From Pavlovales sp. CCMP2436 (Eukaryota; Haptophyta; Pavlovophyceae; Pavlovales), in assembly GCA_026770615.1 (NCBI GenBank), contig MU631407.1, forward strand, positions 1 to 12,323: DNA of 12,323 bases, given 5' to 3'. The notes under the pieces are model-generated. The model worked only from the letters and a program-made list of their open reading frames with translations, did no database searches and was not told where the DNA came from. A program made the position numbers and the translations under genes. Shown piece after piece: positions 1-6,852 of the stretch. Numbering within the stretch: the first letter of the stretch is position 1; every line of letters begins with the position of its first letter.

Positions 1-48
1 CTCTCCCCCACGCGCGCGCCCCCAATGCAGCAGCTCGGCAGGTCGCAC

Positions 49-247
49 CGTGGGCACTGTCTCCAAAGGTGAAGTATTCCCCCGTTACCCACACGATATT
101 TCTTGGCTGGGGCGGGCCACGGCCGAAGTCGTCCACGAGCAGACGAACCTTCGCACTAGCAGCCAGAACTACGTGGGCGGCAACTTTAAATATGAAAAGA
201 TCATTCGCATCTCCCTTGATGTAAATGTCGGAAGCAATTCCGACGGC
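49..247 (-). CDS. Ice-binding protein (DUF3494), exon 2 (continues beyond left edge)
   Basis: This exon has no start codon of its own. It is recognised because the minus-strand frame after the acceptor at 248-250 (GTGCGTAG) continues the family: AVGIASDIYIKGDANDLFIF, then a VAAHVVLAASAKVRLLVDD strand region, then RNIVWVTGEYFTFGDSAHGA. The landmarks GDANDLFIFKVA and NIVWV correspond to the conserved 'G-x-andvwiFqia' and 'NvfWqv-G' segments of DUF3494 proteins. The intron (248-354, 107 bp) is phase 0: the donor follows GCA and the acceptor precedes GCC. The 3' limit is uncertain. A GTGCGA donor would end the exon at 49, but the frame is open to base 1. At least the last third of a normal domain is missing, so the rest lies off the window. 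No disabling mutation is seen in what is present. Confidence 0.8.
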
Positions 248-354
248 CTACGCACAATTGCAAGTGTTGGGAGTGGGGGGGGAGGTTAGTGGCAGACTAG
301 GGAATGGCCCAAGGCAGATGGCTGGAGCAGGCGGAGGGGCTGGGGAGTACTTAC

Positions 355-777
355 TGCGGGCCAGTGGTACACCCCCGGTGTGTAAGTATGACCCCCGATC
401 TCAGCAGGGTTCGTGCTCGCCGGCTCCGACATAGGGCGTGACCACGCATCGGCGTAGGCCTCGTCCATATCTGAGAGGGCGTCGGCGACCAATGACTTCG
501 TGGGCTCAGCGTGCATGGAAGAAATATAGACTAGGCCGTCGCTCTGCGTTGTCGTGGAGAACATGTTCGACGCATCCACCGTCATCGTGGGCAATTCGAC
601 GTAAGTTACCGCGCCAATGTGGCCACCACCGAGCCCTTGGATGGTCGAAGTCGTGCCGGATATGTACGTCTTAGCAAGGAGGGCGAACGAAACGGCGCCG
701 CCCAGCGGCACCGGCTGGCATACGGAGGTAACGGCGAGCAGCAGCAGGCACACAACGCGTAGCCCGCGCAGCCCCAT
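355..777 (-). CDS. Ice-binding protein (DUF3494), exon 1: signal peptide and N-terminal half
   Basis: Opens with ATG at 777 and codes for 141 residues before a splice donor. Residues 1-21 form a signal peptide (basic n-region with R4 and R7, hydrophobic core VVCLLLLAVTSV), so the product is expected to be secreted. From residue 23 the reading follows the DUF3494 pattern: LGGAVSFALLA, a TIQGLGGGHIG stretch where relatives have the ITGDIG segment, a DALSDMDEAYADA helix, then IGGHTYTPGVYHW. These proteins are beta-solenoids that bind ice crystal faces; algae secrete them into brine. The exon ends after HWPA at an exact GTAAGT (349-354 on the plus strand). Without splicing, the frame runs on 22 residues that do not resemble the family and stops at 286. 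The start is chosen because it gives a complete signal peptide. The gene reads towards the left window edge. Family assignment is by motif recognition, not by search. Confidence 0.85.
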
Positions 778-955
778 CGCCCTCGCGGCAGCGGGTTACC
801 CTTCGACTGCCGCGGAGATCGCCTTCCCGCGGCTCCGGCTCCCGCGGCTCAGCCGAACCCCTTGGCCGAACCTAACCTTGGAACCCGCTGATTTTTAAAA
901 GGCTTAAAAGGAGCGGTTTTACATAGGAGAAAATTTTGTTTAACGAAGTCCTAAC
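778..955 (-). promoter_or_regulatory. Upstream region of the ice-binding protein gene, with a weak TATA-like stretch
   Basis: Intergenic DNA between the ATG at 777 and the inverted-repeat element starting near 956. Minus-strand T/A runs TTTTAAAAAT (891-900) and CTTTTAAGCC (901-910) lie about 115-130 bp upstream of the start codon and could serve as a TATA-like element, but this is compositional only. At 824-849 a CCCGCGGCTC motif occurs twice 15 bp apart. No start site can be assigned. Confidence 0.2.
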
Positions 956-1127
956 TGCGCATGCAAAACCCTTTAAGAAATTTCTATCCGTTCCATCCGT
1001 TCGCTATGTTCTCATCCGTTCTCATCCGTTCAATAGGACGGATGTGTGTTCCGTTCTCGTCCGTTCTCGTCCGTTCATCTTTGCGAACGCGCATCCCTGA
1101 GAACGCAATAAACGTATTAAACGCAAT
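956..1127. repeat. Left arm of an inverted-repeat (foldback-like) element, tcatccgttc-rich
   Basis: The stretch contains many degenerate copies of a 10-bp unit (ctcatccgtt / ctcgtccgtt at about 985-1075), then a tail gagaacgcaataaacg...aacgcaat. The reverse complement recurs immediately right of the retrotransposon (7267-7347: gaacggacga, gaacggatga repeated). Its outer end, tgcgcatgcaaaacccttta (from 956), matches in inverted orientation the repeats at 7950-7992 (tttcctaaaggcttttgcgc). Before the retrotransposon landed, arms of about 80-140 bp faced each other. This resembles foldback elements or MITEs with internally repetitive long inverted termini. No transposase is visible and flanking target duplications were not identified. 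Confidence 0.55.
1123..1127. repeat. Target-site duplication, left copy (GCAAT)
   Basis: GCAAT abuts the TGTTAG start of the 5' LTR and is repeated directly after the CTAACA end of the 3' LTR at 7262-7266. Five base pairs is the usual duplication length for copia integrases. The pre-insertion sequence matches the uninterrupted relative at 7652-7727. Confidence 0.9.
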
Positions 1128-1508
1128 TGTTAGCATTCGTGTGCGCTCTTGAGCGTGGCCGGATGCGTGTGAGTTTTCGAGGGTACTCACAGGGGGTTTT
1201 AACTTCCGGTCGGCGGCATTCGTCGACGGGTTAAGAAGGCTCTTAACTCAACTATCGGAAGTGGACTCATAGAGTCCAGGAAGAGTCCAGGATGAGAATG
1301 TTCCTAACCGTACCTAAAGCTTTTAGGGATCGCCCTATAAACTCAGTTACGTTCAAGGAACCGCTCCGTCCATCTTTGCTTGTGCAAGTTTGTGCAACTG
1401 ATTAGTCATCTGCCGCAGGGCGCCTCGAGCTCGAGCCGCGCACCTGTACTCAGCAGATACCGGTACTGGCCTGCTGTGTGGTGATGCCGATAGAGATATA
1501 TTCTAACA
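1128..1508 (+). repeat. 5' LTR of the copia element
   Basis: 381 bp starting TGTTAG and ending CTAACA (short terminal inverted repeat). From 1132 it aligns with 6853-7261 almost throughout. A possible TATA element, cctataaact, lies near 1333-1342, downstream of a conserved ttttagggatcg. A 7-bp hairpin tggactc-ata-gagtcca lies near 1260-1276, and the palindrome ctcgagctcgag near 1423-1434. It lacks the 37-bp stretch present in the 3' LTR, having only 'ta' there. Confidence 0.9.
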
Positions 1509-1636
1509 CGTCGACATACCGGGGGGCGGGCTTAAGCTTAAGCCACCTCCTGGGTTGACCTCCAACTCGGATCCTTTTGACAAAGTGGTGACGGAGATCA
1601 TCACCAACGACTAGCCGCAGCTCTTGCCGGCCAAGC
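1509..1636 (+). other. Leader and degenerate start of the gag-like region
   Basis: Between the LTR and the first long open frame. In the third frame (same phase as the ORF that follows) a readable stretch begins near 1545 (KPPPGLTSNSDPFDKVVTEI), is interrupted by TAG at about 1611, and continues through PQLLPAKLGTPMDEQHGAPG. This suggests the original gag reading began here and has since been broken. I see no primer-binding site complementary to a familiar tRNA 3' end. Confidence 0.35.
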
Positions 1637-2392
1637 TTGGCACGCCGATGGATGAGCAGCACGGTGCACCCGGGCATCCACGGGAGCATGTGGGCGTCAC
1701 TGTTCCGCCGGATGGGTGACGCCGTGGGCGCGCTGATCTCGACCAAAATCAACGGCGTCAAGATGACGTCCACCGACAAGCTCGTCGGCACCAGCGGCGT
1801 CAAAATGACGCCCGCTGACAAGCTCGTCGGCATCAGCGGCGTCAAGGTGACGCCTGCCGACGCGCTCGACGGCATCAGCGGTGTCAAGATGACGCCCGAC
1901 GACGCGCTCGACGGCAACAAGCGGATCGGCATCAGCGGCGCCGACACGTCGCTCGCCATCGCGCACGGCAGTTGCAGCGCGACGGGCACCAGCGGCGTCG
2001 ACACGCCGCTCGCCATCGCGCACAGCGCGATCGGCATCTACGGTGACAGCATGTCGCCGGCCATCGCGCACGGCAGTTGCGGCGCAACGGGCATCAGCGG
2101 CGCCGTCACGCCGCTCGCCAAGCCACTGCACAATCCGCGCGTGCTGATGGTCGAGCCGCGAAAGCCGCTGGTCGAGCCGCTCGAGATGCTGGACGAGCCG
2201 CACGCGCCGCAGCTCGCGCCGCACGAGCGGCTGCGGCAGCAGGAGCGGACGCTCGAGCTCGAGCCAGAGCCGAACGGAGAGGTGCTTTGCCCTTTGCCTA
2301 TCTCTACCAACACACTATCCGCAAACTATAAGAGCAAGATAGCCCTTTTAGTGTCAGGGCGGGTGAGGTGTGGGGAGAGGCAGAGGGTGTGA
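1637..2392 (+). CDS. Gag-like 5' ORF of the copia element with 14-residue tandem repeats
   Basis: 251 codons in the first third of the element, where gag is expected. I do not recognise a capsid domain. The centre is a tandem array with a 42-bp period: four clear units at 1754-1921, each encoding a variant of GVKMTPADKLVGIS, then decaying units (GADTSLAIAHGS, GVDTPLAIAHSA) to about 2120. The tail is rich in Glu, Pro and Arg (VEPRKPLVEPLEMLDEP, ELEPEPNGE), likely disordered. Because 42 is a multiple of three and the DNA is GC-rich, other frames on both strands are also open here, so coding on this strand is inferred from position in the element. The start at 1637 is only the first ATG after an upstream stop. 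Confidence 0.5.
   Translation: MARRWMSSTVHPGIHGSMWASLFRRMGDAVGALISTKINGVKMTSTDKLVGTSGVKMTPADKLVGISGVKVTPADALDGISGVKMTPDDALDGNKRIGISGADTSLAIAHGSCSATGTSGVDTPLAIAHSAIGIYGDSMSPAIAHGSCGATGISGAVTPLAKPLHNPRVLMVEPRKPLVEPLEMLDEPHAPQLAPHERLRQQERTLELEPEPNGEVLCPLPISTNTLSANYKSKIALLVSGRVRCGERQRV
1754..2120 (+). repeat. 42-bp tandem repeat array within the gag-like region
   Basis: Units start at 1754, 1796, 1838 and 1880, each beginning ggcgtcaa or ggtgtcaa and ending with a caccagc or catcagc boundary. They differ by a few substitutions, several silent in the plus-strand reading (aag/aaa, gcc/gct). Beyond 1921 the array degenerates but keeps the 'atcagcggc' boundary (1930, 1989, 2093 areas) and a duplicated ctcgccatcgcgcac block. 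Confidence 0.85.
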
Positions 2393-3039
2393 CACGGCAG
2401 GTAAAATCTCTCCGCTACGCCCTGGACTCCATTTCTCCAGTAGACAAGTTCTTTCTGCTGGCAGAGGCGGACAGCCTGTTGGCTGCCTGTGACGCGGTGG
2501 TAGCCGCACGGCGGAGACGCGAGGAGAATAAGCCTTCGTCCGAGGACTACAAGGTGGGCCTCGACTTGCTGACTTTGGGGGAGAAGAACAAGCCTTTCCT
2601 CGCCCTCAACAAGCCTACGTGCGAGGACATCGAGTCTTCGTGCTTTCTCAACAAGCCTTTGTGGGTTCAGAACAAGCCTTCGTTCCTTCCCAACAAGCCT
2701 TTGGCTGAGACCAACAAGATGGGTTCCAAGAGAACTGCTGGGGCCAGATCACAGACAGTGGTGTGCCTTGGAGTGGAACCAACGGGAGACGCCTTCTCGA
2801 GGGGAGTTGGGGCGTTTGACCTCGAAAGGTTTATTTTCGAAAACCAAGATTCAGACGACGGCGTGCCGCCGACACACGCACCGAGGCCATCGCTGCCGCC
2901 GCCTACCCAGCTAGGAGGTTTGCCGCAGCCACGCGCACCGAGGCCGCAGACGCCACCCCAGCTGGGGAGCGCGCCGATAGGCAACGCACTGCGATCGCAG
3001 CTGGCGGACGAGGGCGATCTGAGGAAGTGCCAGAGCTAA
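2368..3039 (+). CDS. Gag-like second ORF of the copia element with NKP heptad repeats
   Basis: 223 codons overlapping the end of the previous ORF in another frame. Residues near 15-50 (YALDSISPVDKFFLLAEADS, then ACDAVVAARRRREE) look helical. They are followed by an unusual array in which Asn-Lys-Pro recurs every seven residues (2587, 2608, 2650, 2671, 2692, with NK at 2713; one unit has lost the motif, and an outlier NKP sits at 2527). The C-terminal 60 residues are proline-rich (THAPRPSLPPPTQLGG and a similar second copy LPQPRAPRPQTPPQLG). No zinc knuckle is seen. Likely part of a structural polyprotein by position only; function unknown. Confidence 0.5.
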   Translation: MWGEAEGVTRQVKSLRYALDSISPVDKFFLLAEADSLLAACDAVVAARRRREENKPSSEDYKVGLDLLTLGEKNKPFLALNKPTCEDIESSCFLNKPLWVQNKPSFLPNKPLAETNKMGSKRTAGARSQTVVCLGVEPTGDAFSRGVGAFDLERFIFENQDSDDGVPPTHAPRPSLPPPTQLGGLPQPRAPRPQTPPQLGSAPIGNALRSQLADEGDLRKCQS

Positions 3040-3746
3040 AAGAGAACTCCGACTCTGACAGCGACGCGGAGGAGCCGATCAAGCCTCCGCAAGTGGACAG
3101 CTTGCTAGGACTGCTAGACTTCCACCGCCGCAACTTCCGATGCCCTCCGCTCGCAAAGCCGAGTGCATGGTTCGACAGCAACATCAAGGCTGACGACCGC
3201 AAGCCAGACCGTGTGGGTCTTCTGCTCGACCCACGCGTCAGCCTCAACGCAAAAGTGGCCGAGAAGCTGGGACAGCTCCTCGCGAAGACGCTGCGCTACA
3301 TCCAGATCGTGCGCGACGAGGACAATGACCTCCACACGTGCGCTTCGACAATCGTTCTACTCGCGGAGTGGGTCGGGGAGAAGCATAGCGCAGCAGTTCT
3401 GCGTGACATGGGCTTCCCCGATGCGGACGTGATCACTATCCACCGGTCGTGCCACCCGCCCGAGCGGCGGGTGCGCGCCATCTTCTCCTGGGAGGAGGAG
3501 CTGAGCAGCGACTTGGACGGGGACACTAACTTGTTCACCGACCAAAGCCGCAAGATCGACTTAAAGACGGGGCTCGAGAAGGCGCACAGGGCAGACGCCG
3601 AGTTTGGCGACGCCCGCAACGCGCACTTCGAGTCGAGATCCGTATCGGATCTCGACTGGCGCTACCGGCGATACGATGCACGCTGCGTGGACGGTGACAG
3701 TTCACCGTCTCCATACACGCTGTGTTCGACTCCGGTGCCACAGTGA
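3027..3746 (+). CDS. Gag C-terminal-like ORF of the copia element
   Basis: 239 codons in a third frame, taking over from the previous ORF near 3005-3040. Residues 5-20 are acidic (ENSDSDSDAEE). The middle (VSLNAKVAEKLGQLLAKTLRYIQ through TIVLLAEWVGEKHSAAVLRDMGF) is predicted helical, compatible with a capsid-like fold but not diagnostic. No CCHC zinc knuckle is present. After about residue 225 (VDGDSS) the meaningful reading shifts into the protease frame near 3697-3722, so the last residues before the stop are probably out-of-frame. An original gag-pro polyprotein, now broken by an indel, fits best. Confidence 0.5.
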   Translation: MPELKENSDSDSDAEEPIKPPQVDSLLGLLDFHRRNFRCPPLAKPSAWFDSNIKADDRKPDRVGLLLDPRVSLNAKVAEKLGQLLAKTLRYIQIVRDEDNDLHTCASTIVLLAEWVGEKHSAAVLRDMGFPDADVITIHRSCHPPERRVRAIFSWEEELSSDLDGDTNLFTDQSRKIDLKTGLEKAHRADAEFGDARNAHFESRSVSDLDWRYRRYDARCVDGDSSPSPYTLCSTPVPQ

Positions 3747-4261
3747 GCATGGCATCGAGAGAGCTGCTCCACTCCAGGATAAAGATGAAGGGCCGCGTCC
3801 GATGGGGCGATGGTCGCATCCTGGAGATTAAGGAGAAAGGCATGCTCTTGATGGACCTGAAGTGCGCGCGCACAGGCATCACGCAGGCAGTGCGCATGCT
3901 CTGCTGGGCAGCTCTGAGCATGGAGATGCCCCTCCTTGCCGTGCAAGCTTTCACGGCCGAGGGCATCACACTCGCTTTCAAGCCGACGGGGGCGACAGTG
4001 GACTTCTCCAAGCAGGGAGGAGTAGTGATGGGCCTGGACGAGCAGTCAATGATGCAGGTCACCATCCACATGCCGGGAGACCAGCTCCCTCCACGGCTCT
4101 ACCCCGTGCCCATGGGGCAGCCCTCCTCAGCTGGGAAGGGATACGCCGCCTACACCACCACTGCCAAGCCGCAGGGGGGGTACGGCGGAAGAGGCTTCGG
4201 TGGCGACGCTACCACCCGAGGCCGTGGCTTCGCCAGATGCACCACGGGCAGAGGCGATTAG
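3698..4261 (+). CDS. Copia-type aspartic protease followed by an Arg/Gly-rich tail
   Basis: Retropepsin-like protease that would cleave the element's polyprotein. The catalytic motif FDSGATVSMAS lies at 3725-3757, preceded in the same frame by FTVSIHAV, as expected for the strand before the active site. A GTG at 3722 is the first start-like codon, but the reading is surely a continuation of an upstream frame, bounded by TGA at 3695-3697. Hydrophobic strands follow (GMLLMDLKCA, AVRMLCWAALSMEMPLLAVQ). The last 40 residues are low-complexity Gly, Arg and Thr (GGYGGRGFGG, RGRGF), an RGG-like tail possibly binding RNA. It ends at TAG 4259-4261; the same frame stays readable after that stop (QPIFDRLGKRTQAD), so the TAG may be a nonsense mutation. 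Confidence 0.75.
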   Translation, partial: QFTVSIHAVFDSGATVSMASRELLHSRIKMKGRVRWGDGRILEIKEKGMLLMDLKCARTGITQAVRMLCWAALSMEMPLLAVQAFTAEGITLAFKPTGATVDFSKQGGVVMGLDEQSMMQVTIHMPGDQLPPRLYPVPMGQPSSAGKGYAAYTTTAKPQGGYGGRGFGGDATTRGRGFARCTTGRGD

Positions 4262-4746
4262 GGAGGGCTAGGCGTGCAGTCGAGGGCGCCGTCTCAGCCG
4301 ATCTTCGACCGCCTGGGGAAGAGGACACAAGCGGACCTCCACTTAAACGCCAAGGCTCACGTCTGGCACCGAGCTGGAAGCACAGTCCTGCCGCAAGCTT
4401 GCGGCGGAAGACGACTGGCTAGCTCTTTGGTCGACGAAATTGGGCATCGCTAACAAGCAGTTGCTTCAGCGCTCGCTCTTGAGCGGATCTGTCCTGGACG
4501 TGGACAGCAGACAGCCACAACAGGCTGCTCTCAGCACTCTGACTGACGCGCGCATGCGAAAGTCAATCTTCTCCGTACCTATGCCAAGGGCGAAACTACC
4601 GGGTTAGATAACTCATTTAGATATCTTAACGATATTAAAAGTGAACCTGCCCGTCGGCACCGATGGGAGTTCCCTAGGGATGCGATATGGCCTCGTCTGT
4701 CTAGACGACGCTTCGAACCAGGGGTTGGGTTTACTTCGAAGAACAA
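4262..4746 (+). pseudogene. Degenerate GAG-pre-integrase and first third of copia integrase
   Basis: No ORF over 60 codons with a start lies here, but two readable stretches exist. Frame 3 (in phase with the protease, past its TAG) gives QPIFDRLGKRTQADLHLNAK. From about 4375 the other frame gives TELEAQSCRKLAAEDDWLAL and STKLGIANKQLL, resembling the pre-integrase 'LWHxRLGHxs' element, but the zinc-binding His and Cys are not there (WS and GI where WH and GH are expected). A TAG at 4605-4607 interrupts it. Then THLDILTILKVNLPVGTDGS and LGMRYGLVCLDDASNQ correspond to the first catalytic Asp region and the 'g-RY-l-fiDD-SR' block. The reading then slips into the next frame near 4745-4760. Confidence 0.6.
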
Positions 4747-5430
4747 ATGACGGGAATTGCACGCCTGCTACGACTGTGGTTCCTGGAGCTCGGCATCCAC
4801 GCTAACTTGGGCGCACACCTCCTTCTCGGCCTGGGTTTTGGGCAACGGAGAATTCATACGGATGGAGGCACGAACCTCAACTCGAAGGACATTGATGATC
4901 TCTTGACTGAGTTTGGATTGTCAGCGAATGTGACCTCAGCGCACGACACGCCGGAATCCAACGGCAAGGTCGAGCGCTACATCGGGACCCTCTCGGTAGA
5001 TACGAGAGCAATCCTGGCCATGTCCAAGATGCCAAACAGGCACTGGCACTGGGCGATGCGACATGCCTGCGTAGCTCGCAACATGCTCGCATCACAGCAG
5101 ATCGTACGAGACAACGTCCGCATCTGGGTCTCGCCGCATGAGATTTTCTTCGGCAGACGACCGACAGCTAAACACCTAGCCATGTTCGAAGCTCCATGCA
5201 GGATGCTCCTCATCGGCCCGGCCCGAAAGAAGAGCGGCAAGCTCGGCCTCACAATGGAACGGGGATTCATTCTGGGCTACGGAGGGGATGGCGTGCAATA
5301 TGGAGATTCCATGCGCTTGATCCTTGGGTACATCGTCCTCTTAGTAGACGGCACGGTGAACTTCTCTCGGCACGTACAGATCGACGAGAGAGAGCTGGTC
5401 GCGGGGGGATACACACTCCTTGGAGGGTGA
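4747..5430 (+). CDS. Copia integrase, central and C-terminal part
   Basis: Retroviral-type integrase (rve) that inserts the cDNA into host DNA. IHTDGGTNLNS (from about 4852) carries the second catalytic Asp. AHDTPESNGKVERYIGTLS carries the catalytic Glu, about 36 residues on, near the D-35-E spacing of copia. LASQQIVRDN and WVSPHEIFFGRRPTAKHLAMF match the 'tPye-w-g-kP-v-hlr-FG' region, followed by MERGFILGYGGDGVQY ('k-ilGYs-sk-Y') and the VNFSRHVQIDE strand. The ATG at 4747 is not a real start. Reading enters from the upstream frame near 4745-4760 and leaves near 5400-5432 into the RT frame; TGA at 5428-5430 ends it. Confidence 0.8.
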   Translation: MTGIARLLRLWFLELGIHANLGAHLLLGLGFGQRRIHTDGGTNLNSKDIDDLLTEFGLSANVTSAHDTPESNGKVERYIGTLSVDTRAILAMSKMPNRHWHWAMRHACVARNMLASQQIVRDNVRIWVSPHEIFFGRRPTAKHLAMFEAPCRMLLIGPARKKSGKLGLTMERGFILGYGGDGVQYGDSMRLILGYIVLLVDGTVNFSRHVQIDERELVAGGYTLLGG

Positions 5431-6465
5431 ACATCGACTCGTTCGAGGGGATCTCGAGCGAGAAGAGGAGCGACCAAGCTCCCATCCCGCACGACTCCAA
5501 CAAGCAGGTCAAAACGACCACCGGCAAGCCTGTGACAGCCACCGACAAAGGCTCCGCCCCCGTTGACGGACCAATTCTCTACTCGGATGACGATTCGAGT
5601 ACGAGTGGTAAGGATAAGGAGGAGGAACTGGACCGTCGTGATGGCCTCACAAGCGTGCGAGCAAGAATGTTGGAGAGAGAGAAGGAGACGGGCCTCGTCG
5701 AGGCGAATCCGATCCAAGCTTTGCCCAAGGGGCACGACCCGCTGAGGCGGGACAGGGTTTCAAGGAGCAAGGCCAAGACCACTGAGCTGGCGTCTGCCCG
5801 AGCGGCAATAGGCATCACGCACAAGGGGGTCCCGGTCACCCTCCCGCGCAACTTCCGCCAGGCGAGAGCATCGCCCAACGCTGACAAGTGGCGTGAGGCG
5901 ATGGAGTCTAACCTGGTAGCGCATCGAGACCTCAACACCTTCAACGATAAGGTGGTGAAGGCTGGTACCAGAGTACTGCCGTCACAATGGGTCTACGAGG
6001 CCAACTCGGACAAGACGGGCGAGATCACCCGTTGGAAGGCACGTATGGTGGTGATGGGCAACTACCAGAGTAAGGGAATTGACTACACCGAGGTGTTCTC
6101 TCCCACCATCAGGAGCGAGCAAGTTCGTCTTCTCCTGGCGATTGGTGCCAAGATGGACGGCAAGCGCCGGCCCAATCTGAAGCACGCCGAGGTCAAGATC
6201 TTCTGGAAAGGAGATGTCTCGGACGCCTACCTGACGTCCAACCTTGAGGAGGGAGACCGCCCTCTATTCGCCCTGCCAGCTGGCTATGTGGCGCAGACGA
6301 CGGCCCCGCCGGGGTACATCGTCGTTGCTGAGGCCATCAAAGCACAGATGGGTCTCAAACAGTCGGGCCGCGCATGGTACCGACACCATCAAGCACGCTT
6401 GCTTGAACGTGGATTCGTGCCCTGTGAGGGCGCACCGTGTAATCAAGATTGCACCGTGTGGAGGC
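5431..6465 (+). CDS. Copia reverse transcriptase, fingers and first half of palm
   Basis: RNA-directed DNA polymerase (RVT_2 type). The open frame extends back to 5196 but only from about 5431 does it read as pol. A Ser/Lys/Asp-rich linker (to about 5860) precedes KWREAMESN, LPSQWVYEANSDKTGEITRW, KARMVVMGNYQSKGIDYTEV, FSPTIRSEQVRLLLAIGAK, WKGDVSDAYLTS (first catalytic Asp, near 6210-6235), LFALPAGYV and MGLKQSGRAWYRHH, the typical copia block series. After VPCEGAPCNQDC the sequence continues in the next frame (change within about 6452-6468); this frame reads on uninformatively to a stop at 6521. Confidence 0.85.
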
Positions 6466-6800
6466 GTGATCATCGCCGGCAACTTCGTAGACGACCTACT
6501 TTTGCTCAACCTGGCGGGTAACCCGAAGGCAATCGACGAGCTCGCGGCAGACCTCGCGAAGCACTGCACCCTGAAGGTGCAGGACGAGCTTGGGAAGTTC
6601 CTGGGCGCACAGTTCGAGTACACCCCCAGAGGGATGTACATGCACCTAGAGACTTACCTCAGGGGGATCCTCGACAGATTTGGCATGACCGAGAGCAAGC
6701 CGGCCCGGACGCCGGAGGCCGAGAAGGACAACTTCGCCGAGCCTGATGAGCAGTTGCTCAACAAGAAAAACCTTAAGACGTACCAGAAGATCACGGGTGC
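6454..6800 (+). CDS. Copia reverse transcriptase, catalytic FVDD and thumb
   Basis: Continues RT in the frame of the ORF that spans 6244-6873. GGVIIAGNFVDDLLLLNLAG holds the catalytic Asp pair at 6490-6495, with Phe in place of the usual Tyr of YVDD. Then come AADLAKHCTLKVQDELGKFL, GAQFEYTPRGMYMHLETYLR and GILDRFGMTESKPARTPEA, matching 'F-mkdLG-l--fLGi-i--------l-Q--Yi--iL--f-m---k---tP'. The homology ends at KTYQKITGA, which is where 'YQ-liGsLlYl' begins the linker to RNase H. The 24 residues to the stop at 6873 are unrelated and run into the 3' LTR. Confidence 0.85.
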
Positions 6801-6852
6801 GATTCCCACACCTGGTGCACGCCAGGAGCCAACTCACACCATTCGTTCCAGG

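Noticed and set aside
1000..1080. CRISPR-like regular repeats (ctcatccgtt units)
   Set aside because: Units are contiguous and degenerate with no spacers, are inverted on the other side, and the sequence is eukaryotic.
1450..2037. 195-codon minus-strand frame with repeated LTPLMPS-like units
   Set aside because: It is the antisense of the 42-bp repeat array; all frames stay open because the period is a multiple of three, and it runs into the LTR. Another minus frame at 1697-2224 is open for the same reason.
3862..4422. 186-codon plus-strand frame overlapping the protease
   Set aside because: His, Pro, Arg and Ala composition typical of an off-frame reading of GC-rich coding DNA; the overlapping frame has the protease motif.
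4747..4749. ATG at 4747 as a real integrase start
   Set aside because: Integrase homology begins about 150 bases upstream in another frame; the ATG is incidental.
5196..5430. First 78 codons of the RT-containing frame
   Set aside because: They overlap well-conserved integrase sequence in another frame and have no pol similarity.
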